In this document: positions 42,374-51,339 of the stretch, in pieces
How the letters are laid out: each line of letters opens with the position of its first letter
Numbering within the stretch: the first letter of the stretch is position 1
Source of the DNA: Mesorhizobium sp. 1M-11
Lineage (GTDB): Bacteria > Pseudomonadota > Alphaproteobacteria > Rhizobiales > Rhizobiaceae
Reading direction: 5' to 3'
NCBI RefSeq assembly: GCF_001303895.1
Contig: NZ_LJSD01000050.1
Span: 62,001 to 126,000 of the forward strand
DNA: 64,000 bases
The notes under the pieces: generated by a model
Told to the model about the DNA's origin: nothing
Databases searched by the model: none
What the model saw: only the letters and a program-made list of their open reading frames with translations
Made by a program: the position numbers and the translations under genes

Positions 42374-42521
42374 GGTCTTTCTCCCGATGCTTGCACCAAT
42401 GTAGCGCCGCAATGGAGCCGGGCAATGGCCGTTTCCAACTGGCATCATCACTGCCTGCAGGTGCCTTGCTCTTTCCGAGATCTGTTGTTTCACTGATCCC
42501 GTCTCAACGGAGGAACGAATC

Positions 42522-42647
42522 ATGGCCAAAGGTTCGATGAAACCGGGCAAGGAGGCCCGTAAGCCCAAAAAAGACGCCAAGAAGCCCGCAGCGGCGCCGG
42601 CGATAAAGGCGCCGCCCGTGCAGGCAACGCGCATCAAGGACAAGTGA
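42522..42647 (+). CDS. Small basic Lys/Ala/Pro-rich protein, 41 residues
   Basis: The frame begins MAKGSMKPGKEARKPKKDAK and continues with Ala- and Pro-rich sequence ending IKDK. A GGAGGA ribosome site precedes the ATG. It contains about thirteen basic residues and almost no hydrophobic core, so it is probably disordered and might bind nucleic acid. Similar tiny basic proteins are frequent in rhizobia but I know no function. Confidence 0.6.
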   Translation: MAKGSMKPGKEARKPKKDAKKPAAAPAIKAPPVQATRIKDK

Positions 42648-42716
42648 GGCGGCGGACACGCGGCGCACATCTCGCAGCCGGCGCAACGCGGCGCCGGCTG
42701 TGGCATCCGAGAAATC

Positions 42717-44087
42717 TCACGCCTCGCGCAGCCCGCGCCGGAACGCGGCCATGAACGGTTCCATCAGATAGGCAAGCACTGTCCGTTTTCCTGTCACGAT
42801 CAGAACTTCGGCAGGCATGCCAGGCATCATGACGACGCCTTCATCCAGCGATTCCAGCTCGCTCGGCGGCACCTCGACCCTTGCAAGATAGTAGGACTGA
42901 CCGGTCGCTTCGTCAGTGACCCTGTCGGCGGATACCGATTTGACCGTACCCGTCACGCGCGGCATGCCGCGACTGGAATAGGCGGTCAGGTGCACGGTTG
43001 CCTCCAGGCCCGCCGCAACGACGTCGATGTCGCTCGGCGAAACCCGTGCGTCGATCAGCAGCTCCTCATTGGTCGGGACGATGTCGAGGATCGCCTGGCC
43101 CGGTCCGATCACGCCGCCTGACGTCTTGAATTTGAGGTTGGCTATCTTGCCGGTGACGGGCGCTGTTACGACCGTACGATCCAATACATCCTTGCTGGCA
43201 TTCAATCGTTCGGCAGCATCGATATAGCTCGCCCGGGCCTTCTCCAGCTGATCGGCGATATCGGCCGACTGTGTCGCCTTCAGCGACATGCTCTGGGTGT
43301 CGAGTTCGCCGATCTTCTGTTCGACCTCCGCGATCTGGCCAACAAAGCTGCCGCGATCGCCATCTAAAGCTGCCTTAGAGCGTTCCAGCTTCAGTGTTTC
43401 GGACCGCGCCAGCAGCGCCTTGTCGACCAGGCTCTTCTTGACCTTGTGTTCCTGCTCGGTCAGCGCGAGCTGTGCATCGACACTGACCACCTGCGCCCGC
43501 AGACCCGACAATTGTTCCTCGAACTGGCGTTTGCGCACGTCGAGGATCTGCAACTGCGCGTCGAGCGAAGAGCGGCGCTGGTTGAACAGCAAGGTCTGGC
43601 CGGCGATGATCTTCCTGGCGCGCTCGTCGGCGCTCGCCAGAAGGTCCGGCGGGAACAGGATCTCGCTCTTTTCCTCCTGCTCGGCACTCAACCGTGCCTG
43701 CGTCGCTTCCAGCGTCCGGGCCTGCTCCAGATAGAGATCATAGAGGGCAGCTGCCTGCGTGCTTTGCAGGGTGACCAGCTGATCGCCTGCGCGAACCAGG
43801 TCCCCGTCCCGTACCATCAATTCCTTGATGATCCCGCCCTCGAGATGCTGAACCGTGCGCCGGCTTCCATCCGGGCTGACAATGCCGGTCGCCGTGGCTC
43901 CCTCCGCCATCGGGGCCATAGCCGACCAGGCAATTCCGCCGCCGATGAACAGGCATACGAGCGCCATGCCGTAGCGAGCGGGCTTGCGAACGATGTTCTT
44001 CAATCCTGGCGGTTCGACCTTGACGTCGATGACGTCAGGCGGTTTTTTGAACAGTGCTTGCGACCTGGCGAACCGGTTTTCGGACAT
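42717..44087 (-). CDS. Type I secretion membrane fusion protein (HlyD/PrtE family)
   Basis: A 456-residue periplasmic adaptor. The start at 44087 (MSENRFARSQALF) follows a GGGGAGG ribosome site and is preferred over an ATG at 44126. One membrane segment (YGMALVCLFIGGGIAWSAM) is followed by a lipoyl half (VQHLEGGIIKELMVRDGDLVRAGDQL), a long coiled-coil hairpin (about residues 130-290) and the returning beta domain (DRTVVTAPVTGKIANLKF). It would link the PrtD-type ATPase to a TolC-like channel that is not encoded here. It is 44 bases downstream of the ATPase gene. Confidence 0.94.
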   Translation of the reverse strand: MSENRFARSQALFKKPPDVIDVKVEPPGLKNIVRKPARYGMALVCLFIGGGIAWSAMAPMAEGATATGIVSPDGSRRTVQHLEGGIIKELMVRDGDLVRAGDQLVTLQSTQAAALYDLYLEQARTLEATQARLSAEQEEKSEILFPPDLLASADERARKIIAGQTLLFNQRRSSLDAQLQILDVRKRQFEEQLSGLRAQVVSVDAQLALTEQEHKVKKSLVDKALLARSETLKLERSKAALDGDRGSFVGQIAEVEQKIGELDTQSMSLKATQSADIADQLEKARASYIDAAERLNASKDVLDRTVVTAPVTGKIANLKFKTSGGVIGPGQAILDIVPTNEELLIDARVSPSDIDVVAAGLEATVHLTAYSSRGMPRVTGTVKSVSADRVTDEATGQSYYLARVEVPPSELESLDEGVVMMPGMPAEVLIVTGKRTVLAYLMEPFMAAFRRGLREA

Positions 44088-44131
44088 CCCAACCTCCCCT
44101 TGAAACATCTGACTCATCTGGGCCAACCCGT

Positions 44132-45952
44132 TCAGGCAATTTGCTCGATCTGTGGAGCGGGTGGCCCGATCTTCTGCGCTTTGGAGTCCGCGTTCTCATC
44201 GGCCTGCATTTCATCCGAAGCCCTGACCACATGCAGCGGTGTGCGCTCCCCTTCCTTGGCGATGGAACGCAGGCGGGTAAGGACTTCGTCACGCGGCCCG
44301 AACAGATGCATGCGGCCGTCGCGCAGGAAAAGCACCTTGTCGGCCTGCGCGAGCGTCGAAGGCCGATGTCCGACGATGATCAAAGTCGTACCCTGCGCCT
44401 TCAATTCGGCAATTGCAGCAGCCAGAGCCGACTCGCCGATCTGATCGAGATTTGCATTCGGTTCGTCGAGCACGACGATCCTCGGCGATCCGAACACGGC
44501 GCGGGCAAGGCCGATGCGCTGGCGTTGCCCTCCCGACAGGCGCGAACCGGCATCGCCGATCGGCGTCTCATAGCCCTGCGGCAGGCGCTGGATCATGTCA
44601 TGGGCATGCGACAGCATCGCCGCATCGATCACCGCCCGATCCTCGGCCTTGGCCATGCGAGAAATGTTGTCACGCACGCTGCCGGAAAACAGCTCGACGT
44701 CCTGCGGCAGGTAACCCATCGCTTCGCCAAGCTGTTCGCTGTTCCAGTGCTGCACATCGGTGCCGTCGAGGCGGACGGTTCCCGAGTTCGGTAGAACGAT
44801 GCTGGCGATCAGCCGACACAGGGTGCTCTTGCCGCTGGCAGAGGGGCCGATGATGGCGACAGCCTCACCAGGCTGGAACGCCACGCTCAGATTGTCGATG
44901 ATGGCGGGCCGACCGGGCTGGGCAAAGTAGGAGACGTTTTCGAGCGTGATACGTCCCTCGGGCTCGGGCAGGCGGATCCGGTAGGGCTCCGCGCTGACAT
45001 TCCGCAGGCGCTCCGTCAGGCGTGCATAGGCGATGCGCGTCTGGCCGAGATTGCGCCAGATCGCCATGAGATGCTCGACAGGGGCCAAGGCGCGACCGAG
45101 CAGGATGGAAGACGCAATCATGACGCCGCCGGTGGCTGCGCCCTGCAACAGCAGATAGGCACCCAGACCAAGCGTTGCCGACTGCACGAACAGCCGCACG
45201 AATTTGGTGATGCCGATGATGGTCGCCCCGCGCTGCGAGGCCTGGCCGGAGGCGCCGAGGAACGCATCGTTGCTGGCACGAAAGCGTTCCAGCAGGCCCG
45301 GCAGCATCCCCATCGCACGAACCACCTCGGCATTGCGGATCGCCATGTCGGCGTGCTGGAGGGCCTGGATCTGCGAGGTGTTCGCCACCAGGGAAGATTT
45401 CCGCGTCACCACCTCGTTCAGCACGCCGAGAAGGATCAGAAGGATCGTGGCTGCGAGCGCGAACGCACCGAGCGCCGGATGCAGCAGCCAGATCAACAGA
45501 AGGAAAACCGGCGTCCAGGGCAGATCGAACAGTGCGGTGGAAGCCTGGGACGACAGGAAGGACTGAACCTGGCCAAGGTCGCGCAATGGCTGGGTGCCGG
45601 CCTGGTCCCCAACCAAGCGCGCACGCACGCTGCCGGCGATAATGACGGGGCTCAGGCGATCGCTCAGCCAGTTCGCGGCGCGCGCCATGATGATGTTGCG
45701 CAACATGTCGAGCAGGCCGAGCAGAAGCAACGCGGCACCGGCCATGATCGTTAGCAGCACCAGTGTTTCCAGATGACCGGTGACCAGCACGCGATCATAG
45801 ACCTGGAGCATGTAGATGGGAGATGCCAGCATCAGGATGTTGATGGCGAGGCTGAAGACCGCAACGATGACCATCGCGGACTTTACCTGCGCCATCGCGT
45901 CGTCCAGTTCCGTCTTTCTTGCTTTGCGAGCCCGCGAACCGACGACTGCCAT
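44132..45952 (-). CDS. Type I secretion system permease/ATPase (PrtD family)
   Basis: A 606-residue ABC exporter with fused membrane and ATPase domains. Six membrane segments span roughly residues 30-320. The nucleotide-binding domain has Walker A IIGPSASGKSTLCRL, signature LSGGQRQRIGLARAV, Walker B IVVLDEPNANLD and the switch His in IIVGHRPSTL. It lacks the N-terminal peptidase-like domain of HlyB, as usual for PrtD types that export RTX proteins with C-terminal signals. It starts 24 bases after the large RTX gene, its probable substrate. Confidence 0.95.
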   Translation of the reverse strand: MAVVGSRARKARKTELDDAMAQVKSAMVIVAVFSLAINILMLASPIYMLQVYDRVLVTGHLETLVLLTIMAGAALLLLGLLDMLRNIIMARAANWLSDRLSPVIIAGSVRARLVGDQAGTQPLRDLGQVQSFLSSQASTALFDLPWTPVFLLLIWLLHPALGAFALAATILLILLGVLNEVVTRKSSLVANTSQIQALQHADMAIRNAEVVRAMGMLPGLLERFRASNDAFLGASGQASQRGATIIGITKFVRLFVQSATLGLGAYLLLQGAATGGVMIASSILLGRALAPVEHLMAIWRNLGQTRIAYARLTERLRNVSAEPYRIRLPEPEGRITLENVSYFAQPGRPAIIDNLSVAFQPGEAVAIIGPSASGKSTLCRLIASIVLPNSGTVRLDGTDVQHWNSEQLGEAMGYLPQDVELFSGSVRDNISRMAKAEDRAVIDAAMLSHAHDMIQRLPQGYETPIGDAGSRLSGGQRQRIGLARAVFGSPRIVVLDEPNANLDQIGESALAAAIAELKAQGTTLIIVGHRPSTLAQADKVLFLRDGRMHLFGPRDEVLTRLRSIAKEGERTPLHVVRASDEMQADENADSKAQKIGPPAPQIEQIA

Positions 45953-45976
45953 GATATTACTCCGTTTTCAGATGGT

Positions 45977-48721
45977 TCAGGCCAAAAGCGCGGGATCGAC
46001 GAACAGGTCATGCGAGACGAAGGTGTTGAACGCGTTGGTTATGGCGGCGTCCGGACTTTGGGTCGTGCGCTCGCCAAGCACCACAAAGGTCGAACTCTCC
46101 ATGCCGGGCGCCGTGCTTGCGACCCTGGCAACCCAGTAGGCGAGGCCGCTGACCGTGAGCGACGCCAGCGCTGCCGATACGGCAGCAGGGTTGGAGCGGA
46201 TAAAGACATCTTCGCCGGTCTGGTAGTCGAAGATCAGGTTGTTGGTGCCGCCCAGCACGCGGAAGGTATCCTGGCCAGCAACACCGCCATCGGAGACGCC
46301 ATCGCCGAATACTGTCTTCGTCCCGGTACCAGTGATCGAAAGGATGTCGGCACCGCTGCCGCCGCGCATCTGGTCGTTGCCGCTGCCACTGATCAACCGG
46401 TCGGCGCCACCGGCACCGACCAGAGTGTTGGTCAGCGCATTGCCGACGAGCAGATCGTTGAAGCTCGACCCGGCCAGGTTCTCGATGCCGCTCAGCTGAT
46501 CGCCCTGCGCATGGCCGCCGACGCCGGTCGCTGCACCGGTATTATCGAGTTGCACGAAGACACCCGCTGTCGAACTGGAGTAGGAAGCGGTATCGACACC
46601 GTCTCCTCCGATCAGCATGTCGGCCCCGCCACCTCCGATAAGATTGTCGTTGCCGGCGCCACCTTCGAGGCGATTTGCGCCCGACGCTCCGATGAGTTCG
46701 TCATTGAAGGCTGAACCCACGATGTTCTCCACCGCGACCAGCACGTCGTTTTGCGCATCGCCACCGCTCGACAGCACACCGGACGTCAGACTGTCGGAAA
46801 GGATCGCACGCACCGCCGCAGCGGACGTCGAATAATCGGCGGTGTCGACGCCATCGCCGCCGATCAGGAATTCATTGCCTGTATTGGCACCACCGCGGAG
46901 GAAATCGTTGCCGGCACCACCGTCGAGACGGTTGGTCGAGCCATCGCCGATGAGGGTATCGTCAAAGGCCGAGCCGATCAGGTTTTCGATCCCACTCAGG
47001 ATATCGCCCGCTGCATCGCCACCACTGGCCGTCGCGCCAGCCAGATTGACCGACACGGCCGCGGAAGAGGTGGAATATTCGGCGGTATCATTGGTGCCCA
47101 AGCCGCCGTCGATGCGGTCCGCACCCGCGCCGCCGACAAAGATGTCGTTCAGCTCGCCACCGATCAGGGTGTCGTCGAAAGCCGAGCCGATGATGCGCTC
47201 GATCAACTGCAACTGATCGCCTTCGGCATCGCCACCGGTACCGGTGCCCATCGCCAGCGGATCGGCAACGGTCGTGTTGAGGTGGATCGTTATCGCTGCC
47301 GCCGAAGTGGAATAGTCCGCCGTGTCGACGCCGCCCTGGCCGATCATGGTGTCGGCACCGCCATTGCCGGTGAATGTGTTGGCATTGGCGTCGCCGACCA
47401 GGATGTCGTTCTGCGCAGAACCAACGATGTTCTCGATGCTGATCAGCTGATCGCCCGCCGCCGCGCCGCTGACGGAACCTGTGGCAAGATTGATGCCGAC
47501 GGCGCCGCCTTGCGAATAGTTCACCGTGTCGGCACCTGCGCCACCATCCATGTAATCCGCACCGGCATCGCCCTGCAGCATGTCGTCGCCGGCGCCACCG
47601 AGAAGGCGATCGTCGCCCGACGATCCGATCAGCCTGTCATTGCCGTCGCCGCCATCAACCAGATCGTTGCCGTCGCCGGCTTGCAGGTCGTCGTCGCCGC
47701 CCTCGCCGAAGAGCTGGTCGTTGCCGATGGACGCAGCGACGAAGTCGTTGCCTTCGCCGCCATGCATGATGTCGTCGCCGAGACTGCCGATCAGCTCGTC
47801 GTCACCGCTGCCACCATCCATGAAGTCGTCGCCGTCGCCCGCGGTCAGCAGGTCGTCGCCGGAACCGCCATAGAGCGTGTCGTTGCCAAAGCCGCCGATC
47901 AGCGTGTCATTGCCGCTGCCGCCGAACAGGCGATCATCACCGAAGCCGCCGTCGAGCGTGTCGTTGCCGCCGCCGGGAGCGTCGATCCCATCCGGTATCC
48001 CATCGCCGTCGAGGTCGTCGGCGATGCCGTCCTGGTTGGCGTCATTGGCGCCGTCGCCGATCAGAACATCGTTGCCATCCATGCCACGCAACAGATCGTC
48101 GCCGGCATTGCCGATCAGCTGGTTGTCGAGCTTGTTGCCCGTCAGCGTATCGTTGAAAGCCGAACCGGTGACATTCTCGATCCCGCTCAATGTATCCAGC
48201 GCGGCGTCTCCGCCGGAGCCTCGCGAGGTGCGCTGCGGATCGAGGGGCAATGCAACCATCACCTTGAGGCTCGAGGCCGAATAGTCGGCCGTATCGATGC
48301 CTTCGCCGCCGTTCAGCGTGTCCGCGCCGGCACCACCACGCAGCAGGTCGTTGCCCGCGCCGCCGTTGAGGATGTCGTTGCCGGCTCCGCCGTCGAGAAT
48401 GTCGTCGGTCGCGGACGCATTCAGCGTGTCGTTGCCAGCGCCGCCATCCAGATGGTCACCGCCAAGGGAGGAAGCAGCAACGGTAACGACGTCATTTCCG
48501 TCCAGCCCCTCGATGCGAAAGCTGCCATCCGCCGTCTGGGTGAAATTGTCCGCATTGCTGGAAAGCTGGATCAGCACGAAAGGATCCGCCGCCAATGCAG
48601 CCAGCCCCGCCGATATGCGTGGCGCCGCGGGCGCGGTCGGTACGGGCGCTGATGCTGCCTCATTGGCTGCAGCGGTGATCTTCTGGCTGCCGATCTGACG
48701 GGATATCGATATCTTGCGCAT
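45977..48721 (-). CDS. Large RTX calcium-binding repeat protein, probable type I secretion substrate
   Basis: A 914-residue protein; the start at 48721 (MRKISISRQIGSQ) follows an AGAGAGG site. It is made almost entirely of RTX nonapeptides (GGxGxDxLx) interspersed with six related blocks carrying (D/A)TADYS-like and IEN-x2-GSAFND-like motifs, each about 90 residues apart. There is no N-terminal Sec signal. The C-terminus (FVSHDLFVDPALLA) has the short hydrophobic ending seen in type I substrates. No protease, lipase or other catalytic domain is visible, so an adhesin, matrix or surface role is more likely. The exporter genes follow directly. Confidence 0.9.
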   Translation of the reverse strand: MRKISISRQIGSQKITAAANEAASAPVPTAPAAPRISAGLAALAADPFVLIQLSSNADNFTQTADGSFRIEGLDGNDVVTVAASSLGGDHLDGGAGNDTLNASATDDILDGGAGNDILNGGAGNDLLRGGAGADTLNGGEGIDTADYSASSLKVMVALPLDPQRTSRGSGGDAALDTLSGIENVTGSAFNDTLTGNKLDNQLIGNAGDDLLRGMDGNDVLIGDGANDANQDGIADDLDGDGIPDGIDAPGGGNDTLDGGFGDDRLFGGSGNDTLIGGFGNDTLYGGSGDDLLTAGDGDDFMDGGSGDDELIGSLGDDIMHGGEGNDFVAASIGNDQLFGEGGDDDLQAGDGNDLVDGGDGNDRLIGSSGDDRLLGGAGDDMLQGDAGADYMDGGAGADTVNYSQGGAVGINLATGSVSGAAAGDQLISIENIVGSAQNDILVGDANANTFTGNGGADTMIGQGGVDTADYSTSAAAITIHLNTTVADPLAMGTGTGGDAEGDQLQLIERIIGSAFDDTLIGGELNDIFVGGAGADRIDGGLGTNDTAEYSTSSAAVSVNLAGATASGGDAAGDILSGIENLIGSAFDDTLIGDGSTNRLDGGAGNDFLRGGANTGNEFLIGGDGVDTADYSTSAAAVRAILSDSLTSGVLSSGGDAQNDVLVAVENIVGSAFNDELIGASGANRLEGGAGNDNLIGGGGADMLIGGDGVDTASYSSSTAGVFVQLDNTGAATGVGGHAQGDQLSGIENLAGSSFNDLLVGNALTNTLVGAGGADRLISGSGNDQMRGGSGADILSITGTGTKTVFGDGVSDGGVAGQDTFRVLGGTNNLIFDYQTGEDVFIRSNPAAVSAALASLTVSGLAYWVARVASTAPGMESSTFVVLGERTTQSPDAAITNAFNTFVSHDLFVDPALLA

Positions 48722-49047
48722 CTGAACCTCTCTCCGTCTGCCCTTTTTGCGCAGACAGGATTTCTGCGAGGGCACCCGACTGGAGATTAGCGGCGAAGCG
48801 ACGCCGGCGGCACAACGCTTAGGTGGAGCTACACTTCAGGCGTAGACCGCACGTCCTTGGTATGATCGGATTGGCTTACCCGACGGCGGAACGAGATCTG
48901 TCCGCGTGGGGCTGGTCCGGAAGACGATGACCGAAACGCGTGATGTCGCTTCGCCGCGGCACACGAAAAAAGGCCCCGCGCGAAGCGGAGCCTTTTCGGT
49001 CAGGCTACGGCGATGGGAGGATGCGCTGCAGCCGACTGCGGGGTTGA
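48722..49047. other. Intergenic region between the two RTX transcription units
   Basis: No convincing gene was seen. It holds the terminator at 48965-48995 and, nearer the large RTX start, must hold that gene's promoter, but I could not identify convincing boxes. Confidence 0.5.
48965..48995 (-). terminator. Rho-independent terminator after the small acidic protein gene
   Basis: On the minus strand GGCTCCGC pairs with GCGGGGCC (one wobble) around a 5-base loop and is followed by TTTTTT. It separates the small RTX operon from the large RTX gene. Confidence 0.75.
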
Positions 49048-49329
49048 TCAGCCAGCGGCGGCGTAACCGGTCGCCGTGATGCTCGACCATTCGTCTTCCT
49101 GAACAGCCACGACGAGATTGAGATCGGTCGCGGTATCTTCGCCATAAGCCTGGACGTCGATCGCGAACGTGGCTTCGTTGCCCTCGATGTCGACGCAGAC
49201 ATCGATTTCGTGATCAACGTCGAGATAGCTGTCGACGTCGGAATACAGGTCGAAGTTGACGTCGATGTCCGATTCGAAATCGTACGAGGCGTCCAGGTTC
49301 ACGTCAGAAGGATCGCAGTAGAAGGTCAT
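49048..49329 (-). CDS. Asp-rich acidic small protein, 93 residues, unknown family
   Basis: A well-supported gene with an AAGGAGAG ribosome site just before the ATG and a terminator after it. The protein holds 17 Asp and 7 Glu but no Lys or Arg. The middle has an alternating pattern of Asp with hydrophobic or aromatic residues (ESDIDVNFDLYSDVDSYLD), which would place acidic side chains on one face of beta strands. It has two Cys and no signal peptide or membrane segment. It is third in the operon after an RTX gene, so calcium binding or type I secretion is plausible but unproven. I do not recognise the family. Confidence 0.8.
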   Translation of the reverse strand: MTFYCDPSDVNLDASYDFESDIDVNFDLYSDVDSYLDVDHEIDVCVDIEGNEATFAIDVQAYGEDTATDLNLVVAVQEDEWSSITATGYAAAG

Positions 49330-49364
49330 GTCACTCTCCTTGTTGCTTTGATAAAGTCCGGTAC

Positions 49365-49550
49365 TCAGGTCCGGCGCATTTGAAGATTAGGCCCTGTTTC
49401 ATCGACTATCAAATATTCAAGTGGCGTAATTTCATTCTCTTGAAGAGTAATACTTTCGATACGCCTGCCATTGTCAAATCCTTGAAATGTAATAGGCGCC
49501 CGCCCTAATAAGGGTGAGCGCCTGAGGGAAATTATACGTTCAATATTCAA
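49365..49550 (-). CDS. Small protein of unknown function, 61 residues
   Basis: The ATG overlaps the stop of the RTX gene as ATGA, which supports translation. The protein begins MNIERIISLRRSPLLGRAP and ends LQMRRT; it is basic at both ends with a short hydrophobic middle (LEYLIVDET). Its DNA is clearly richer in A and T than the neighbouring genes, hinting at a different origin. It resembles no family I know. Position between a secreted RTX protein and an acidic small protein suggests a role in their production or folding. Confidence 0.6.
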   Translation of the reverse strand: MNIERIISLRRSPLLGRAPITFQGFDNGRRIESITLQENEITPLEYLIVDETGPNLQMRRT

Positions 49551-50989
49551 CCAAAGACGGCCAGCAGATCCCCCAGCTGAAAGATGAGTTGCGTATCCGC
49601 CGATGCCGGATTCGCGTCGGCGTCCACGGCGATGGCATGCATGATCATGGCCGTTTGCTGCGGCGTGAAAGCGCCCCGCGTCGGCATCGAACCGAACTCG
49701 GGATTGTTGGAAAAGAACTCGTCCAGCGTGAGTGTCGAGCGTTCGCCATCCAGGCGCATCGTTACGACAAGGTCGTCCCGGTCGCCCCGATCGCGCTCCA
49801 TCGAAAGGGCTCTCGGACCGGCGCCAAGCAATGCATCGAGACCTTCGATAGCAAGGCGGTCACCGCCTGTAACGGAAAAATCGGCGATGGTATCGTCGTC
49901 GAACGCGCCGACGATCCGATAGGTGTCGGCGTCGGCACCTCCCGTCATGAGGTCATCGCCGTCGCCGGAAGACGATCCCAGACGGAAGACGTCGTTTCCG
50001 GCGCCACCCGAAATGGTGTCGCGGCCGTCGCCACCATCGAGCAGATCATTGCCGCTGCCGCCTGTAATCAGGTCGTTACCGTCACCTCCGACAACCAGAT
50101 CGTCGCCAGCGTCGCCGGACAAGGTGTCTTTGCCATCACCGCCGAACAGCCAGTCGTCGCCGTCGCCGCCACCGAGATTGTCGCGACCGTCGCCGCCAAA
50201 GGCGGTGTCGTTGCCGCCGCCACCGCTGATCCGGTCGTCACCCTTGCCGCCGAACAGCCAGTCGTCGCCATCGCCGGCGCGGATGACGTCGTCGCCACGG
50301 TCTCCCCGCACCAGCGAGTCGCCATCACCCGTCACGATGGTATCGTCCCATCCGGTGCCGACATATTCCGTATAGGTGACCTCGGCGTCGATTGCCGAAG
50401 TGGCGGACACGACGCTCGAAGAATATTGCTCCTCCAACGCGATCGCGTCAGCCTGAACATCGACGACGCTGTTCTCGCCCTGGGCGGTCACATTCGCATC
50501 GAAGGTCGCCAGATTGCCTTGCAAGGATCCGACATCCGATCGGCAGGCTTCAACTGCATCGTCATTGACCTGATGAGCCGGAGCCAGACCGGTTTCGAAA
50601 GCAAAGCTGGCGCCGATGGCCGATACGACCGTTTGCTGGCTTGTTCCGTGCGTATCCGAACCGGTGACGGTCCTGCTGTTGGTGACCGAAATATCGGCGT
50701 TGGCCATTGTGACCACGGCAGAAGCCATGGCGAACGGAGATTGATCGCCAGAGGCCTGCGCAGCCGCTTCTGCACCGACTGCCGCGATGGCGAACGATGC
50801 AAGACCACGATCGATGGTGGTCATATGGACCTGCGTGTTGGCGAGCGTGCCTTGACCGAAGGCATCCGCGCTCACTTGTGCTGAAACGCCGATTGCGCTC
50901 TGCGCCGTTACCGTTCGCACCTGCACGGTCTGCGGCGGATGGCTGCCGCAGCCGTGCTGGTGGCCTTTGCTTGAATTCGATGCGCCCAT
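49547..50989 (-). CDS. RTX calcium-binding repeat protein, probable type I secretion substrate
   Basis: A 480-residue protein; the start at 50989 (MGASNSSKGHQHGCG) follows GGAGGAG by 7 bases. Residues 1-210 are an unrecognised Ala/Val/Thr-rich domain with beta-like alternation (VVDVQADAIALEEQ). Residues about 220-350 hold roughly ten RTX nonapeptides (GGDGRDNLGGGDGDDWLFGG). A calcium-repeat-associated C-terminal domain follows and ends in DLLAVFG, a typical type I export end. There is no Sec signal. It heads an operon with two small genes; a Crp-like site lies 237 bases upstream. Confidence 0.88.
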   Translation of the reverse strand: MGASNSSKGHQHGCGSHPPQTVQVRTVTAQSAIGVSAQVSADAFGQGTLANTQVHMTTIDRGLASFAIAAVGAEAAAQASGDQSPFAMASAVVTMANADISVTNSRTVTGSDTHGTSQQTVVSAIGASFAFETGLAPAHQVNDDAVEACRSDVGSLQGNLATFDANVTAQGENSVVDVQADAIALEEQYSSSVVSATSAIDAEVTYTEYVGTGWDDTIVTGDGDSLVRGDRGDDVIRAGDGDDWLFGGKGDDRISGGGGNDTAFGGDGRDNLGGGDGDDWLFGGDGKDTLSGDAGDDLVVGGDGNDLITGGSGNDLLDGGDGRDTISGGAGNDVFRLGSSSGDGDDLMTGGADADTYRIVGAFDDDTIADFSVTGGDRLAIEGLDALLGAGPRALSMERDRGDRDDLVVTMRLDGERSTLTLDEFFSNNPEFGSMPTRGAFTPQQTAMIMHAIAVDADANPASADTQLIFQLGDLLAVFG

Positions 50990-51339
50990 GGCAAGCTCCT
51001 CCATTGCCCGACAAGCATAGCCCGGGCGGAGGCGCCGAAAATGGTTTCATAACGCTGATCGCCTTGATTGCGGCCCTACGCCTTTCGGCGGTGCGCCCTT
51101 GGAGTGGATGGTGCGTCCAAGGCGGGTCTCATGATTTATTGTGTAGGGTAAGCCTTGGAAGACCCGGCGTATGTGTGTGCTTGTCCATCAGTCGCACAGG
51201 ACACTTTCGATGAGCTCCCTTTGCATGTGAAGCGCCTCACATCGGAGACGTCCTCATTGCGATACCACTAGGTGAAACCGATACGGGAAGAGGGTTCTCG
51301 CGGCGCACAGGCAAGCGCCCACAAACCAAGGAGACCAAA
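50990..51339. other. Divergent regulatory region between the RTX operon and the LuxR-type gene
   Basis: No credible gene in 350 bases. It contains the perfect TGTGA-N6-TCACA site at 51226-51241 and, about 30 bases to the right of its centre, GATACC (51261-51266), a weak -10-like box for the LuxR gene. Nothing else was recognised. Confidence 0.6.
51225..51242. promoter_or_regulatory. Perfect Crp-type operator
   Basis: ATGTGAAGCGCCTCACAT is an exact match to the TGTGA-N6-TCACA consensus of E. coli Crp, extended by one further base pair on each side. It lies 97 bases before the LuxR start codon and 235 bases before the RTX start codon. A Crp/Fnr-type gene and a class III cyclase gene are both within 9 kb. 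Confidence 0.72.

Noticed and set aside
46751..48652. A 633-codon plus-strand frame opposite the large RTX gene
   Set aside because: The repetitive Val/Ala/Asp pattern is the reverse complement of RTX codons. No ribosome site or family motif was found.
45977..50989. Short tandem DNA repeats resembling a CRISPR-like array
   Set aside because: The periodicity is 27 bases and multiples in the reading frame of RTX nonapeptides. There are no identical repeats with unique spacers and no cas genes.
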